From assembly GCA_011390885.1 (NCBI GenBank), contig JAABRO010000060.1, positions 1-64,000 on the forward strand: a stretch of 64,000 nucleotides of DNA, read 5' to 3'. A program made the position numbers and the translations under genes. The notes beneath the pieces were generated by a model. The model was given only the letters and a program-made list of their open reading frames with translations, was not told where the DNA came from and ran no database searches. Every line of letters starts with the position of its first letter. Position 1 is the stretch's first letter. The stretch comes from Gemmatimonas sp. (GTDB lineage: Bacteria > Gemmatimonadota > Gemmatimonadetes > Gemmatimonadales > Gemmatimonadaceae). Below are positions 26,512 to 34,777 of the stretch, in pieces.

Positions 26512-27515
26512 CGGACCACGCCGGCGCGGGCACCCGCTCGTCGCACACGGTGGGCGCGCGGGCCGGCGAGCGGCTCGACCTGTTCGTGGCGAATGCCTGC
26601 GCGCTCTCGCGCACGCAGGCCGCCACGCTCATTGCGGGCGCGCACGTCACGGTGAACGGTGGCGCCGAAAAGGCGGGCTATCGCACCGCCGCGCGTGACG
26701 TGGTCGAGGTGTTCATTCCGCCGCCGCCCGGGCGCGACATCGTGCCCGAGGACATCCCGCTCGCGGTCGTGTACGAAGACGACGACCTGCTGGTGGTGGA
26801 CAAACCGGCGGGCATGGTCGTGCATCCGGCGCCCGGCAACTGGAGCGGCACGCTCGTGAACGCGCTCGTGGGGCGCGGCGGGGCACTGGCCACCGGCGGC
26901 GGCGACGAGCGTCCGGGACTCGTGCACCGGCTCGACAAGGAGACATCGGGGCTGCTCGTGGTCGCGAAGACCGAGCAGGCGCATCGCACGCTGAGCGCCG
27001 CGCTCGCCGCGCGCACCATCCGGCGCGTGTACGCGGCCCTCTGCTGGGGGCACCTCCCGCAGGAGCGCGTGGGCGTGGATGCGCCACTCGCGCGCGATCC
27101 GCGTGACCGGCAGCGCATGGCAATCGTTCCGGGAGGGAAGGTTGCGCGCACCACGCTGGTGCGTGTCGCGCGCTTCGACAGCGTGGACCTCGTGCGCGCG
27201 CACCTGCACACCGGACGCACGCACCAGATTCGCGTGCACCTGGCCTCGCTCGGACATCCGGTGGTGGGCGACGACACGTACGGGGGCGGGGGCGGACGTC
27301 GCCTGGCGGCGCTGCCGCCGCGTCGTCACTTCCTGCACGCGGCGTGGCTGCGGCTGCCGCATCCGGTCACGGGCGCGCTGCTCGAGCTGCGCAGTCCGCT
27401 CCCCGACGACCTTCGCGCGTCGCTGCTCGCCGTGGCGCGGTTGCCCGACCTGCAGCATCACCCGGACCCGCTCGACGCCCTTGGATTCTTCAACGCCGAC
27501 CCCGACGATCCCTGA
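26508..27515 (+). CDS. rluD: RluA-family RNA pseudouridine synthase (RluD/YlyB-like)
   Basis: A 335-residue enzyme that isomerises uridine to pseudouridine, in the large-subunit rRNA for the RluD type. The N-terminal S4 domain is GERLDLFVANACALSRTQAATLI with VTVNG. The catalytic domain has VVYEDDDLLVVDKPAGMVVHP, the active-site loop GLVHRLDKETSGLLVVAKT (Asp), HTGRTHQIRVHLASLGHPVVGD and a FLHAAWL strand. The exact target is not certain. It is coupled to lspA by a 4-base overlap, the Bacillus lspA-ylyB arrangement. The cheW frame starts inside its last 35 bases, so the chemosensory genes may share this transcript. Confidence 0.92.
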   Translation: MTDHAGAGTRSSHTVGARAGERLDLFVANACALSRTQAATLIAGAHVTVNGGAEKAGYRTAARDVVEVFIPPPPGRDIVPEDIPLAVVYEDDDLLVVDKPAGMVVHPAPGNWSGTLVNALVGRGGALATGGGDERPGLVHRLDKETSGLLVVAKTEQAHRTLSAALAARTIRRVYAALCWGHLPQERVGVDAPLARDPRDRQRMAIVPGGKVARTTLVRVARFDSVDLVRAHLHTGRTHQIRVHLASLGHPVVGDDTYGGGGGRRLAALPPRRHFLHAAWLRLPHPVTGALLELRSPLPDDLRASLLAVARLPDLQHHPDPLDALGFFNADPDDP

Positions 27516-27996
27516 GGACGCCGACCTCGAGGACGAGCGCCCACGCGCGCTCGTCGTCGAGGTCGAGGCGCGCGCGTACGCGCTGCCGATCGCGTCGGTG
27601 CGGGGCGTCATCCGGGCCAGCCAGCTCACGCCGATCCCTGGCGCGCCGCCGTTCGTGCTGGGGTTGGTGAACGTGCGCGGTCTCGTGGTCACCGTGCTCG
27701 CGCTTGGCGCGCTGTTGCGTGACGAAGCGGGCGCGCCGCGTGACGCGATCGCGCCGCTGGCGCGTGCCGTTCCCGTCGTGTCGGTCGTCCTGCTGGAGTA
27801 TCGGGGGCGCGCCGTGGGCGTGGCCGTCGATGCGGTGCTCGGCGTGCGCCCGCTCGATGCGGGTGACGACACGCCGGCGCAGGGCGGAGCGGCACCGGAC
27901 GAGGCGGCGGTCGCGCGCGACGCGACGCCGGTCACGGTGCTCGATCCGACGGCCCTGCTCGCGCACGTGATGCTCTCTGCGGAGGACGGACGGTGA
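27481..27996 (+). CDS. cheW: CheW-like coupling protein
   Basis: A 171-residue CheW-domain adaptor, of the type that links CheA to receptors. Conserved pieces are RALVVEVEARAYALPIASVR, LTPIPGAPPFVLGLVNVRG and VPVVSVVLLEYRGRAVGVAVDAVLGV. TTG 27481 is the only sensible in-frame start before the domain and overlaps the pseudouridine synthase by 35 bases. The middle loop is long and Ala/Asp/Gly-rich. It is coupled to cheY by a GTGA overlap. No chemoreceptor gene is in the window for it to serve. Confidence 0.85.
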   Translation: MDSSTPTPTIPEDADLEDERPRALVVEVEARAYALPIASVRGVIRASQLTPIPGAPPFVLGLVNVRGLVVTVLALGALLRDEAGAPRDAIAPLARAVPVVSVVLLEYRGRAVGVAVDAVLGVRPLDAGDDTPAQGGAAPDEAAVARDATPVTVLDPTALLAHVMLSAEDGR

Positions 27997-28358
27997 GTCG
28001 GACAGTACTGATCTGCGATGATGCGATCTTCATGCGCACCATGGTCGGCGACATCCTGCAGCAGGCGGGCTTCGAGATCGTGGGCGAGGCCGAGACGGGC
28101 GTGCAGGCGGTCGAGAAGTACAAGCAGCTGCAGCCTGACCTCGTGACGATGGACATCGTGATGCCCGACATGGGCGGCATCGACGCGGTCCGGGAGATCA
28201 CGAAGTCGCATCCGGGCGCGCGCATCCTCATGTGCAGCGCGATGGGGCAGCAGGCGCTCGTGGTCGAGGCCATCCAGGCCGGCGCGAAGGACTTCGTCGT
28301 CAAGCCGTTCCAGCCCAGCCGCGTGCTGGAAGCGGTGCAGCGCGTGCTCGCGGCGTAA
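27993..28358 (+). CDS. cheY: CheY-type single-domain response regulator
   Basis: A 121-residue receiver domain without an output domain. The acidic pair is CDD (residues 8-10). The phosphoacceptor Asp is in LVTMDIVMPDMGG (Asp54). The switch residue region is ILMCSAMGQQ and the conserved Lys is in AKDFVVKPF. Phospho-CheY would carry the signal from the adjacent CheA to an output protein. No flagellar switch is present, so the target could be one of the operon's TPR, PATAN or GTPase proteins (inference). The GTG start overlaps the cheW stop. Confidence 0.93.
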   Translation: MSRTVLICDDAIFMRTMVGDILQQAGFEIVGEAETGVQAVEKYKQLQPDLVTMDIVMPDMGGIDAVREITKSHPGARILMCSAMGQQALVVEAIQAGAKDFVVKPFQPSRVLEAVQRVLAA

Positions 28359-28370
28359 GCCGCTCGGCCC

Positions 28371-30014
28371 GTGGACCTCGCCCGCTACGCGGAGCTGTTC
28401 CGCACCGAGGCACGAGAGCATCTCGCGGGCATCGACGAGTCGCTGACGCAGCTCGCCGACGGTGGGGGACGCGCAGCGATCGACGCGCTCTTCCGTCACG
28501 TGCACACGATCAAGGGCATGGCGGGCGCCATGGGCTACGGCTCGGTCGAGACGCTCGCGCACGCGTGGGAGTCGCGGCTCGGCGCGCTGCGCGACGGCGA
28601 CGGCACGACCGATGCGCGGGTGATCGCGCTCCTGTACGACGCCGCGGATGCGCTCGCACAGCACGTGGACGACGCGGTCGATGGCCGCGAGGACGCGCCG
28701 GTGGCGGCGTCGCTGCTGGCGCGGCTGGCGGCGGAGCCGGGCGAGGCCTCCGACGTCTCGGTGGAGGTGCACGAGCAGGCGCCGTCCACTGACGCCCCCG
28801 CGGGCGAGTCCGCGCCGGACGGGCGGCGTGAGGGACTGCGCGATGCGCGCGTGGAGTTGCGGCATCTCGACGCGCTGCTCGAGCTCACGGGCGAGCTCGT
28901 GATCGCGCGCGACCGCCTGCTGCAACTGCACGAGGGCACTGCCGACCGGCCGATCCGCACGGCCGTGCAGGATCTCGCGCGGCTCGTGGGCGCGCTGCAG
29001 CAGGAGGTGCTCGCCGCGCGCATGGTGCCGGTCGGGCAGGTGTTCGACCGGTTCCCGCGTCTCGTGCGCGATCTGGCGCGAACGCTCGACAAGCCCGTGG
29101 CGTTCGAGATGGCCGGCCGCGAGCTCGCGCTCGACCGCTCGATGCTCGAGGCGATCGGCGATCCGCTCGTGCACCTGCTGCGCAACGCCGTCGATCATGG
29201 CCTCGAGCCGGCCGAGGAGCGCCTCGCCGCAGGCAAGCCAGCGGCGGGTCGCGTGCGCCTGAGCGCCGCGCGCGAGCGCGACGCCATCGTGATCGCGGTC
29301 TCCGACGACGGACGCGGCATCGACCGCGCGCGCGTGCGCGACCGCGCGCTGGCTGCCGGACGCCTCGACGGCGCGTCCGGCGGGCTGTCGGCCGACGTCC
29401 TGTCGGCCGACGTCCTGTCGGACGACGCCCTGTCGGACGACGCGCTCATGGCGCTGCTGGCGCAGCCCGGCTTCTCCACCGCCGACCAGGTCACGGCCGT
29501 GTCGGGGCGTGGCGTGGGCATCGACGCGGTCGCGAGCCGCGTGCGCGCGATGGGGGGGCGGCTCGAGATGTCCACCTCGCCGGGAACGGGCACCACCTTC
29601 GCGCTGCGGCTGCCGCTCACGTTGGCGATCGTGCGGGCACTGCTCGTCGAGGTGGCCGAGCGCACCTACGCGGTGCCGGCGGCGCATGTGGTCGAAGCGG
29701 TGGAGTTCGACGACGTCGACCGGCTGGAGGAGGAGGGCACGGAACGGGTGATCGTGCGGTCGGAGGCACTGCCCGTGGTGCGCCTGCGCCGGCGCTTCGG
29801 CGAGCCGATCCGTGAGGACGCGGGCACGCAGCTGCTCGTGGTGGAGGCGGCCGGCCGCCGGGTGGCGTGCGCCGTCGACGCCGTGCTCGGCCAGCAGGAG
29901 ATCGTGGTCAAGCGCCTCGACAGCGTGCGGGGCGCGGCCGCGCTCTTCAGCGGCGCCACGATCCTCGGTGACGGCAGCCCGGCGCTCATCGTCGATGTGG
30001 GTAGCCTCGCCTGA
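28371..30014 (+). CDS. cheA: Chemotaxis-type histidine kinase CheA (short form)
   Basis: A 547-residue CheA. The P1/HPt domain carries the phospho-His in FRHVHTIKGMAG (His45). After an Ala/Glu-rich linker without an evident P2 domain come dimerisation helices (LDALLELTGELVIARDRLL). The HATPase has N box HLLRNAVDHGLE, G1 SDDGRGID and G2 SGRGVGIDAV. The C-terminal CheW-like P5 domain (ALLVEVAERTYAVPAAHVVEAV) ends the protein. An unusual insert, four tandem 5-residue units LSADV/LSDDA, lies in the ATP-lid region between G1 and G2. The GTG 28371 start is 12 bases after cheY. It should phosphorylate the CheY and CheB proteins encoded here. Confidence 0.93.
   Translation: MDLARYAELFRTEAREHLAGIDESLTQLADGGGRAAIDALFRHVHTIKGMAGAMGYGSVETLAHAWESRLGALRDGDGTTDARVIALLYDAADALAQHVDDAVDGREDAPVAASLLARLAAEPGEASDVSVEVHEQAPSTDAPAGESAPDGRREGLRDARVELRHLDALLELTGELVIARDRLLQLHEGTADRPIRTAVQDLARLVGALQQEVLAARMVPVGQVFDRFPRLVRDLARTLDKPVAFEMAGRELALDRSMLEAIGDPLVHLLRNAVDHGLEPAEERLAAGKPAAGRVRLSAARERDAIVIAVSDDGRGIDRARVRDRALAAGRLDGASGGLSADVLSADVLSDDALSDDALMALLAQPGFSTADQVTAVSGRGVGIDAVASRVRAMGGRLEMSTSPGTGTTFALRLPLTLAIVRALLVEVAERTYAVPAAHVVEAVEFDDVDRLEEEGTERVIVRSEALPVVRLRRRFGEPIREDAGTQLLVVEAAGRRVACAVDAVLGQQEIVVKRLDSVRGAAALFSGATILGDGSPALIVDVGSLA
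29385..29444 (+). repeat. Four tandem 15-bp repeats inside cheA
   Basis: The unit CTGTCGGCCGACGTC occurs twice exactly and then twice as CTGTCGGACGACGCC/G. It is in frame and encodes LSADV, LSADV, LSDDA, LSDDA. It lies between the G1 and G2 boxes of the CheA ATPase, where the ATP lid is. Copy number could change by slippage without shifting the frame. Confidence 0.92.
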
Positions 30015-30051
30015 CCGCGGCGCGGCGCGCGACTTCCCCCGGAGTGCACAC

Positions 30052-30672
30052 ATGGAGGCGATCACCTCCCTCAAGTCCATCCAGCTCGACGCACTGCGCG
30101 AGACGGCGAACATCGGGGCCGGACACGCCGCGACGGCGCTGTCCCAGATGACCGGCAGCACGATCATGATCAACGTGCCCGCGATCAACGTCGTGCGCAT
30201 GGAGGCGATCCCGTCGCAGTTCGGTGACGAGGAGGAGCCGGTCGCCGCCGTCATGATGCACATGCTCGGCGACCTGAGCGGCCGCACGCTGCTGGTGTTC
30301 CCGAAGCCCGCCGTGATGCGCCTGGCCGAGCTCATGCTGCGGCGGCCGCTCGGCTCGTCCACGGCGCTCGGCGAGCTCGAGACGTCGGCGATCAAGGAAG
30401 CCGGCAACATCCTGAGCGGCGCGTACATGAACGCCCTCTCGGACTTCCTCGGCATGCTGCTGCTGCCGTCGCCGCCGTCGCTGGTGATCGACATGTCGCG
30501 CGCCGTGCTGAGCAGCGCCTACGCGCAGTTCGCCAGCGACCCGGACTGCATTCTCTGCGTGGAGAGCGAGTTCATGCTCACCGACCGCGCGCAGTCGCTG
30601 CGCGGGTTCTTCCTGCTGCTGCCCGACCCGGCGTCGCTGCAGGTGATGCTGCGGGCCCTTCGCCTCGCCTGA
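30052..30672 (+). CDS. cheC: CheC-type CheY-phosphate phosphatase
   Basis: A 206-residue CheC/CheX/FliY-family protein that removes phosphate from CheY-P. Both pseudo-symmetric active-site motifs are present: LRETANIGAGHAATALS near the N-terminus and SAIKEAGNILSGAYMNAL near residue 120, each with the Glu and Asn pair. CheC usually works with CheD, which is encoded further down this run, as in Bacillus and Thermotoga. ATG 30052 has GGAG seven bases upstream. Confidence 0.92.
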   Translation: MEAITSLKSIQLDALRETANIGAGHAATALSQMTGSTIMINVPAINVVRMEAIPSQFGDEEEPVAAVMMHMLGDLSGRTLLVFPKPAVMRLAELMLRRPLGSSTALGELETSAIKEAGNILSGAYMNALSDFLGMLLLPSPPSLVIDMSRAVLSSAYAQFASDPDCILCVESEFMLTDRAQSLRGFFLLLPDPASLQVMLRALRLA

Positions 30673-30695
30673 CGGCGGGTCGCCGGAACGCCGCC

Positions 30696-33527
30696 ATGTC
30701 CATCACGCCGGAGCCCGATCGCAACGTCGCGCTGCTGCGCGCGCTCGCCGATCGCATCGACGCCACCGATCCCGGCGCGTGCAACAACCTCGGGGTGCTG
30801 TACTACTCCAAGGGGCTGCACGCCGAGGCGGTGTCGGCGTTCCTGCGCGCGCTCGCGCTCGCGCCGCGCATGCGTGTGGCCGCGCGGAATCTCGAGGTCG
30901 CGGCCTCGCACGCCGGTGCCTGCGACGCGCCGATCGCCGTGCTGCAGGCGCGACTCGATGCGAACGCCGCCGACCATGGGGCGCGACGCGAGCTCGCGCG
31001 GCTCCATCGTCTGCTGGGCAGGCCGGCGGACGCGGCCGCGCATCTCGACGCGCTGCTGCAGGCCGATCCGGACGACATGGTCGCGCTGCGCGAGCTCGGC
31101 CTGCTCGAGCAGGCCGGCGGCGACCTGCGCAAGGCGCAGCGCTGGCTCGAGCGCGCGCTGGCCGTGGCGCCGGACGACAGCTGGGCGCGCCTGCATCTCG
31201 CGGAGGTGTACTACCATCGCGGCGCCAACGAACAGGCGCTCGCCGAGCTCGACGAACTGCTGCGGCGCGACGACGGCATCGCCGATGCGCACCTGCTGCG
31301 CAGCTTCGTGCTCGGTGACATGGGGCGTCCCGAGGCGGCGCTGGAGGCGTCACGTCGCGCCAACGCGCTCGACCCGGCGCTCGCCGCGCTGCAGCCCGAT
31401 CTCTCGCTCGACCCGCGCATGGCCCCCACGGCCGGCGCGCCGGCGGGCAGCGTGCCGGCCATCCCGATCACGCGCGGGCTCATGGAAACGCCGGCGATCG
31501 CCGGCATCATCAGCAACGAGTCGCTGGCCCGCTACAGCCTCGGTCTCGCGTTCCGCCAGCGTGGCTACTTCGTCGAGGCGCGTCGCGAGTTCGAGCGCGC
31601 CGACGCGCAGGGCGAGGACCCGCTGCTCGTGCAGCACGCGCTCGCCGAGCTCGACCTGGTGCAGGGTGGGCATCGCGCGGCGCGGCAGCGCTACGAGCAG
31701 CTGCTCGCGGATCGCGGTGACGATGCGCGCCTCTGGAACGAGCACGGCGTCGCGCTGCACCAGGGGGGCGACGTCGCGGCGGCCGCCGACAGCTATCGGC
31801 GCGCGCTGCGTGTGGACCCGCGCCATGCGCTCGCGTACAACAACCTCGGCGTGGCGCTCGCCGATCTCGGCGAGGCGGTGCCGGCGCGCGAGGCGCTGCA
31901 GCGCGCCGCGCAGCTCGATCCGTCGCTGCTGCGCGCGAGGCTCAACCTCTCGCGCTGGCACCTGCGGCAGCGGGACCCGCTCATGGCGCTCACCGTGCTG
32001 CGCGACCTCGTCTCGTTCCACCCCACGCTGGCCGACGCGTGGCACGAGATGGGACTCGCGCTGCTCGCGCTCGACCGCACCGACGAGGCGCGGCAGGCGG
32101 TGACCACGGCGATCGAGCATCGACCGGACCACGCCGAGGCGCGCTACACGCTGGCGGAGGTGCTCGGCTCGCTGGGCGATCATGACGGCGCCTTGCGCGA
32201 GACGCAGCATGCGCTCGGTCTTGCGCCCGTGCGCGTCGATCCGCGCCTCACGGTGGGCATCGCGCTGCACGACGAGTGCCCCGAATCGGTGGGGCGCCTC
32301 GACCTGCTGTCGGTGGTGGAGGCAGAGCCGCTGCTCGGCGCCGAGGTGTCGGAGGCCGACATCGGGGCGCTGCTGCCGGAGCGCATCGCGACGGTGGAGC
32401 CGGACGCCTCACCCACGGACATTGCCGCGCAGCTCAACACGCGACTGCACGATGCCGATGCGGCGCTCGTGCAGGGCGAGTCCGCCCACGCGCTGCGCGA
32501 GGCGCAGGAGATCCTCACGCGGTGCACCCCGGAGCTGCGGCGCGACGCGCCCGCGCTCGAGGCCGAGGCCCTGCGGCTCGCGGGTGACGCGTGGGCGTCG
32601 CTGGGCGTGCACGGCGAGGCGCACGAGCGGTACGCGCAGGTGCGTCAGGCGATGGCGTCGGGCGAGGGCTGGACGCGTGATGAGGCGGTGCAGGTGACCG
32701 CGCGCCGCGCGCTGCTCGGCGAGGTGCGCACGGCCTGCCTGCTCGGTCGCGGCGCGGAGGTCGTGCCGCTCGTGGAACGGTTCGGCTCGCACGACACCGC
32801 CGATCCCGACGTGCTGGCGCTGCTCGCGGCCGCGCATGCCGCGCTCGGCGATGCGTACGGCGTGCGCGTGGCGAAGGAAGCGCTCGCGCGGCTCCTGCGG
32901 CTCGAGCCGCGCAGCGCAGCGCTGCTGCACTTCGCCGGCGATGCGGCGGTGCAGCTCGGTGAGGGCACGCTGGCGCTGGTGCTGTATCGGCGCGCGCTGG
33001 CGCTCGACCCGACGCGCCCCTCGCCGCGACTCGCGATCGCGCGGCTGCTGCAGGCGCGCGGCGACCTGCTGGCCGCCCACCTCGAGCTGGTGGCCGCGCT
33101 CGCGTCCGTGCCGTCGTGGCGCGAGGCGCGGCTGGCGCTCGCCGCGCTGCACCAGACGGCCGGTCGTTCGCAGGAGGCCGTGCGCGTGCTCGCGGCGCAC
33201 GTCGACCAGTCGCCCACCGACACCGACGCCCTTGCGCTGCTCGCCGAGGCGCTGCTTGCGGCTGGCCGCGATGGCGATGCCCGCCTCGCGATCCAGCGCG
33301 TGCGCCGCGTCGAGCCGGATCACCCGACGGGACTCTGGCTGGACGGTCGCCTGCTCGCCGAGCAGGGACGCGCGCGCGAGGCGCGCTCGCGCTGGGGACG
33401 ACTGATCGCGACGTCGCCCGGGTCGGCCCCCGCGTCGCGCGCGCGTGACGCCCTCGCGGCGCTCGATCGGTCGTTCGACGACGGCTCGGCATTCGCTGCC
33501 GTGTCCGAACAGCGGAGGGCGGGATGA
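30696..33527 (+). CDS. Large TPR-repeat protein (943 residues)
   Basis: A 943-residue cytoplasmic protein made mainly of tetratricopeptide repeats. Clear units include LGVLYYSKGLHAEAVSAFLRALAL near the N-terminus, YNNLGVALADLGEAVPAREALQRAAQ in the middle and LLHFAGDAAVQLGEGTLALVLYRRAL near the C-terminus. A non-repeat stretch of about 60 residues around position 250 (GAPAGSVPAIPITRGLMETP) and another near 550 split the array into blocks. No signal peptide or enzyme motif is seen. It lies between cheC and a PATAN protein and overlaps the latter by four bases, so it is probably a scaffold or output adaptor of this signalling unit (inference). Confidence 0.85.
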   Translation: MSITPEPDRNVALLRALADRIDATDPGACNNLGVLYYSKGLHAEAVSAFLRALALAPRMRVAARNLEVAASHAGACDAPIAVLQARLDANAADHGARRELARLHRLLGRPADAAAHLDALLQADPDDMVALRELGLLEQAGGDLRKAQRWLERALAVAPDDSWARLHLAEVYYHRGANEQALAELDELLRRDDGIADAHLLRSFVLGDMGRPEAALEASRRANALDPALAALQPDLSLDPRMAPTAGAPAGSVPAIPITRGLMETPAIAGIISNESLARYSLGLAFRQRGYFVEARREFERADAQGEDPLLVQHALAELDLVQGGHRAARQRYEQLLADRGDDARLWNEHGVALHQGGDVAAAADSYRRALRVDPRHALAYNNLGVALADLGEAVPAREALQRAAQLDPSLLRARLNLSRWHLRQRDPLMALTVLRDLVSFHPTLADAWHEMGLALLALDRTDEARQAVTTAIEHRPDHAEARYTLAEVLGSLGDHDGALRETQHALGLAPVRVDPRLTVGIALHDECPESVGRLDLLSVVEAEPLLGAEVSEADIGALLPERIATVEPDASPTDIAAQLNTRLHDADAALVQGESAHALREAQEILTRCTPELRRDAPALEAEALRLAGDAWASLGVHGEAHERYAQVRQAMASGEGWTRDEAVQVTARRALLGEVRTACLLGRGAEVVPLVERFGSHDTADPDVLALLAAAHAALGDAYGVRVAKEALARLLRLEPRSAALLHFAGDAAVQLGEGTLALVLYRRALALDPTRPSPRLAIARLLQARGDLLAAHLELVAALASVPSWREARLALAALHQTAGRSQEAVRVLAAHVDQSPTDTDALALLAEALLAAGRDGDARLAIQRVRRVEPDHPTGLWLDGRLLAEQGRAREARSRWGRLIATSPGSAPASRARDALAALDRSFDDGSAFAAVSEQRRAG

Positions 33528-34705
33528 GTCTCGAGGGCACGATCCGCGATCTCGGGCTGCAGGAGGTGGGGCAGCTGCTGTCGCTGAGTCGCAAGAGTGG
33601 CGTGCTCTCCGTGCGCTCCGCGCTGCGCGGCGCGCGCGCGTGGATCCGGTTCGCCGAGGGCGCGATCGTGGATGCCGGCGAAGGGGACGCGCTCGATGGC
33701 GGCGCGTGCTCCGCGCCCGCGATGGCGGGCGACCGGCCGGCCGTCGAGGAGGTAGTGCTCGACGTGCTCGCGTGGCGTGAGGGCACGTTCGCGTTCACGC
33801 CGGCCACCGCGCCGGGCGCCGGTGCGAGTCGCGTGCGCATCCCGACCGACGCGATGCTGGTGGAGTCGGCGCGCCGCGAGGATGCGTGGAGCCGCATCCG
33901 CGACCGGGTTCCGTCGGCGGCGGCGATTCCGTCCTTCGTGGACGTGGAGCCCAAGTCGCTGCCGCTGCTGCACCTCGTGCCGCAGGAGTGGGAGGTGCTC
34001 ACGCGCGTGGACGGGGATCGCGACCTGCGCACGCTGGCCGGCCTGCTGCAGCGCGATGTGGTGGAGGTGGGGGAGATCGTGCACGGGCTGGTGGGCACCG
34101 GACTGCTCACCGTGCGCGACGGGCAGACGCCGGTGCGCGCGACGGTGCCACGCGGCATCACGCCGGTGGGCGTGGGCGCGCTCGACGACCTCGATGGTGC
34201 GCCGCGGCAGCCGTTCATGTCCGAGGCCGTCTTCGATTCGGACGGGGATGACCTCTGGATTCCCGCGCCGTCGGAGCTTGCCGAGTTCGGGGCGCTCGGG
34301 GCGGACGAGGTGTTCGATCCACAGCGCGCGGGCCTGCTGTCGCACCGTGGCACGCCGCTCGCCGCGCCCCGCATCGCCGACGATGACGTCGCGCCGCGCC
34401 CGCTCGCGTCAGGCGCACCGGCCACCGTCACGGTGCCGGCCCCAGGGCCCGTTGCCTCCGGCCCCTCCGAGCCGTCATCCCACGACGGCCGGAACGAACC
34501 GGTGCCCGACCCGGCACCGGAAGCGATCGCGTTGCGCGAGGCGGGAGACGCCGCGGCGCGGCGCGGGGACTTCGAGACGGCCCTCACCTGTTGGAGCCGG
34601 TATCTGCGCGTGCAGGAGCGCGCCGCCGATGCCGACCGTGTGCGTGAGGCACTCGGACTCGCAGCGCGCCTCCAGGCGTTGCTGCATCCGGAGCCGCGCG
34701 CCTGA
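33524..34705 (+). CDS. PATAN (DUF4388) domain protein with C-terminal helical repeat
   Basis: A 393-residue protein. Residues 1 to about 100 are a DUF4388/PATAN domain (MSLEGTIRDLGLQEVGQLLS, SRKSGVLSVRSALRGARAWI, FAEGAIVDAGEGDAL). PATAN domains are found in response-regulator outputs, such as cyanobacterial phototaxis regulators, and in myxobacterial regulatory proteins. A second conserved part near 145-200 (KSLPLLHLVPQEWEVLTRVDG, LAGLLQRDVVEVGEIVHGLV) looks like the winged-helix-like module often following DUF4388. A Pro-rich linker and a TPR-like end (AIALREAGDAAARRGDFETA) finish it. A paralogous start recurs in the gene at 37542. Confidence 0.83.
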   Translation: MSLEGTIRDLGLQEVGQLLSLSRKSGVLSVRSALRGARAWIRFAEGAIVDAGEGDALDGGACSAPAMAGDRPAVEEVVLDVLAWREGTFAFTPATAPGAGASRVRIPTDAMLVESARREDAWSRIRDRVPSAAAIPSFVDVEPKSLPLLHLVPQEWEVLTRVDGDRDLRTLAGLLQRDVVEVGEIVHGLVGTGLLTVRDGQTPVRATVPRGITPVGVGALDDLDGAPRQPFMSEAVFDSDGDDLWIPAPSELAEFGALGADEVFDPQRAGLLSHRGTPLAAPRIADDDVAPRPLASGAPATVTVPAPGPVASGPSEPSSHDGRNEPVPDPAPEAIALREAGDAAARRGDFETALTCWSRYLRVQERAADADRVREALGLAARLQALLHPEPRA

Positions 34706-34777
34706 CGCACCCGCCGTTCGGCGGGACGGCGGGGACCAGACTGATGCGCGCCCAGCGCATCGCCGAGGAGCGGGCGC

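Noticed and set aside
29385-29444. Frameshift or assembly error in cheA
   Set aside because: The tandem repeat is a multiple of three bases and the frame continues into intact G2 and P5 regions.
25902-30494. 1530-codon minus-strand open frame
   Set aside because: It covers the antisense of five recognised genes (lspA, pseudouridine synthase, cheW, cheY, cheA) and has shadow composition.
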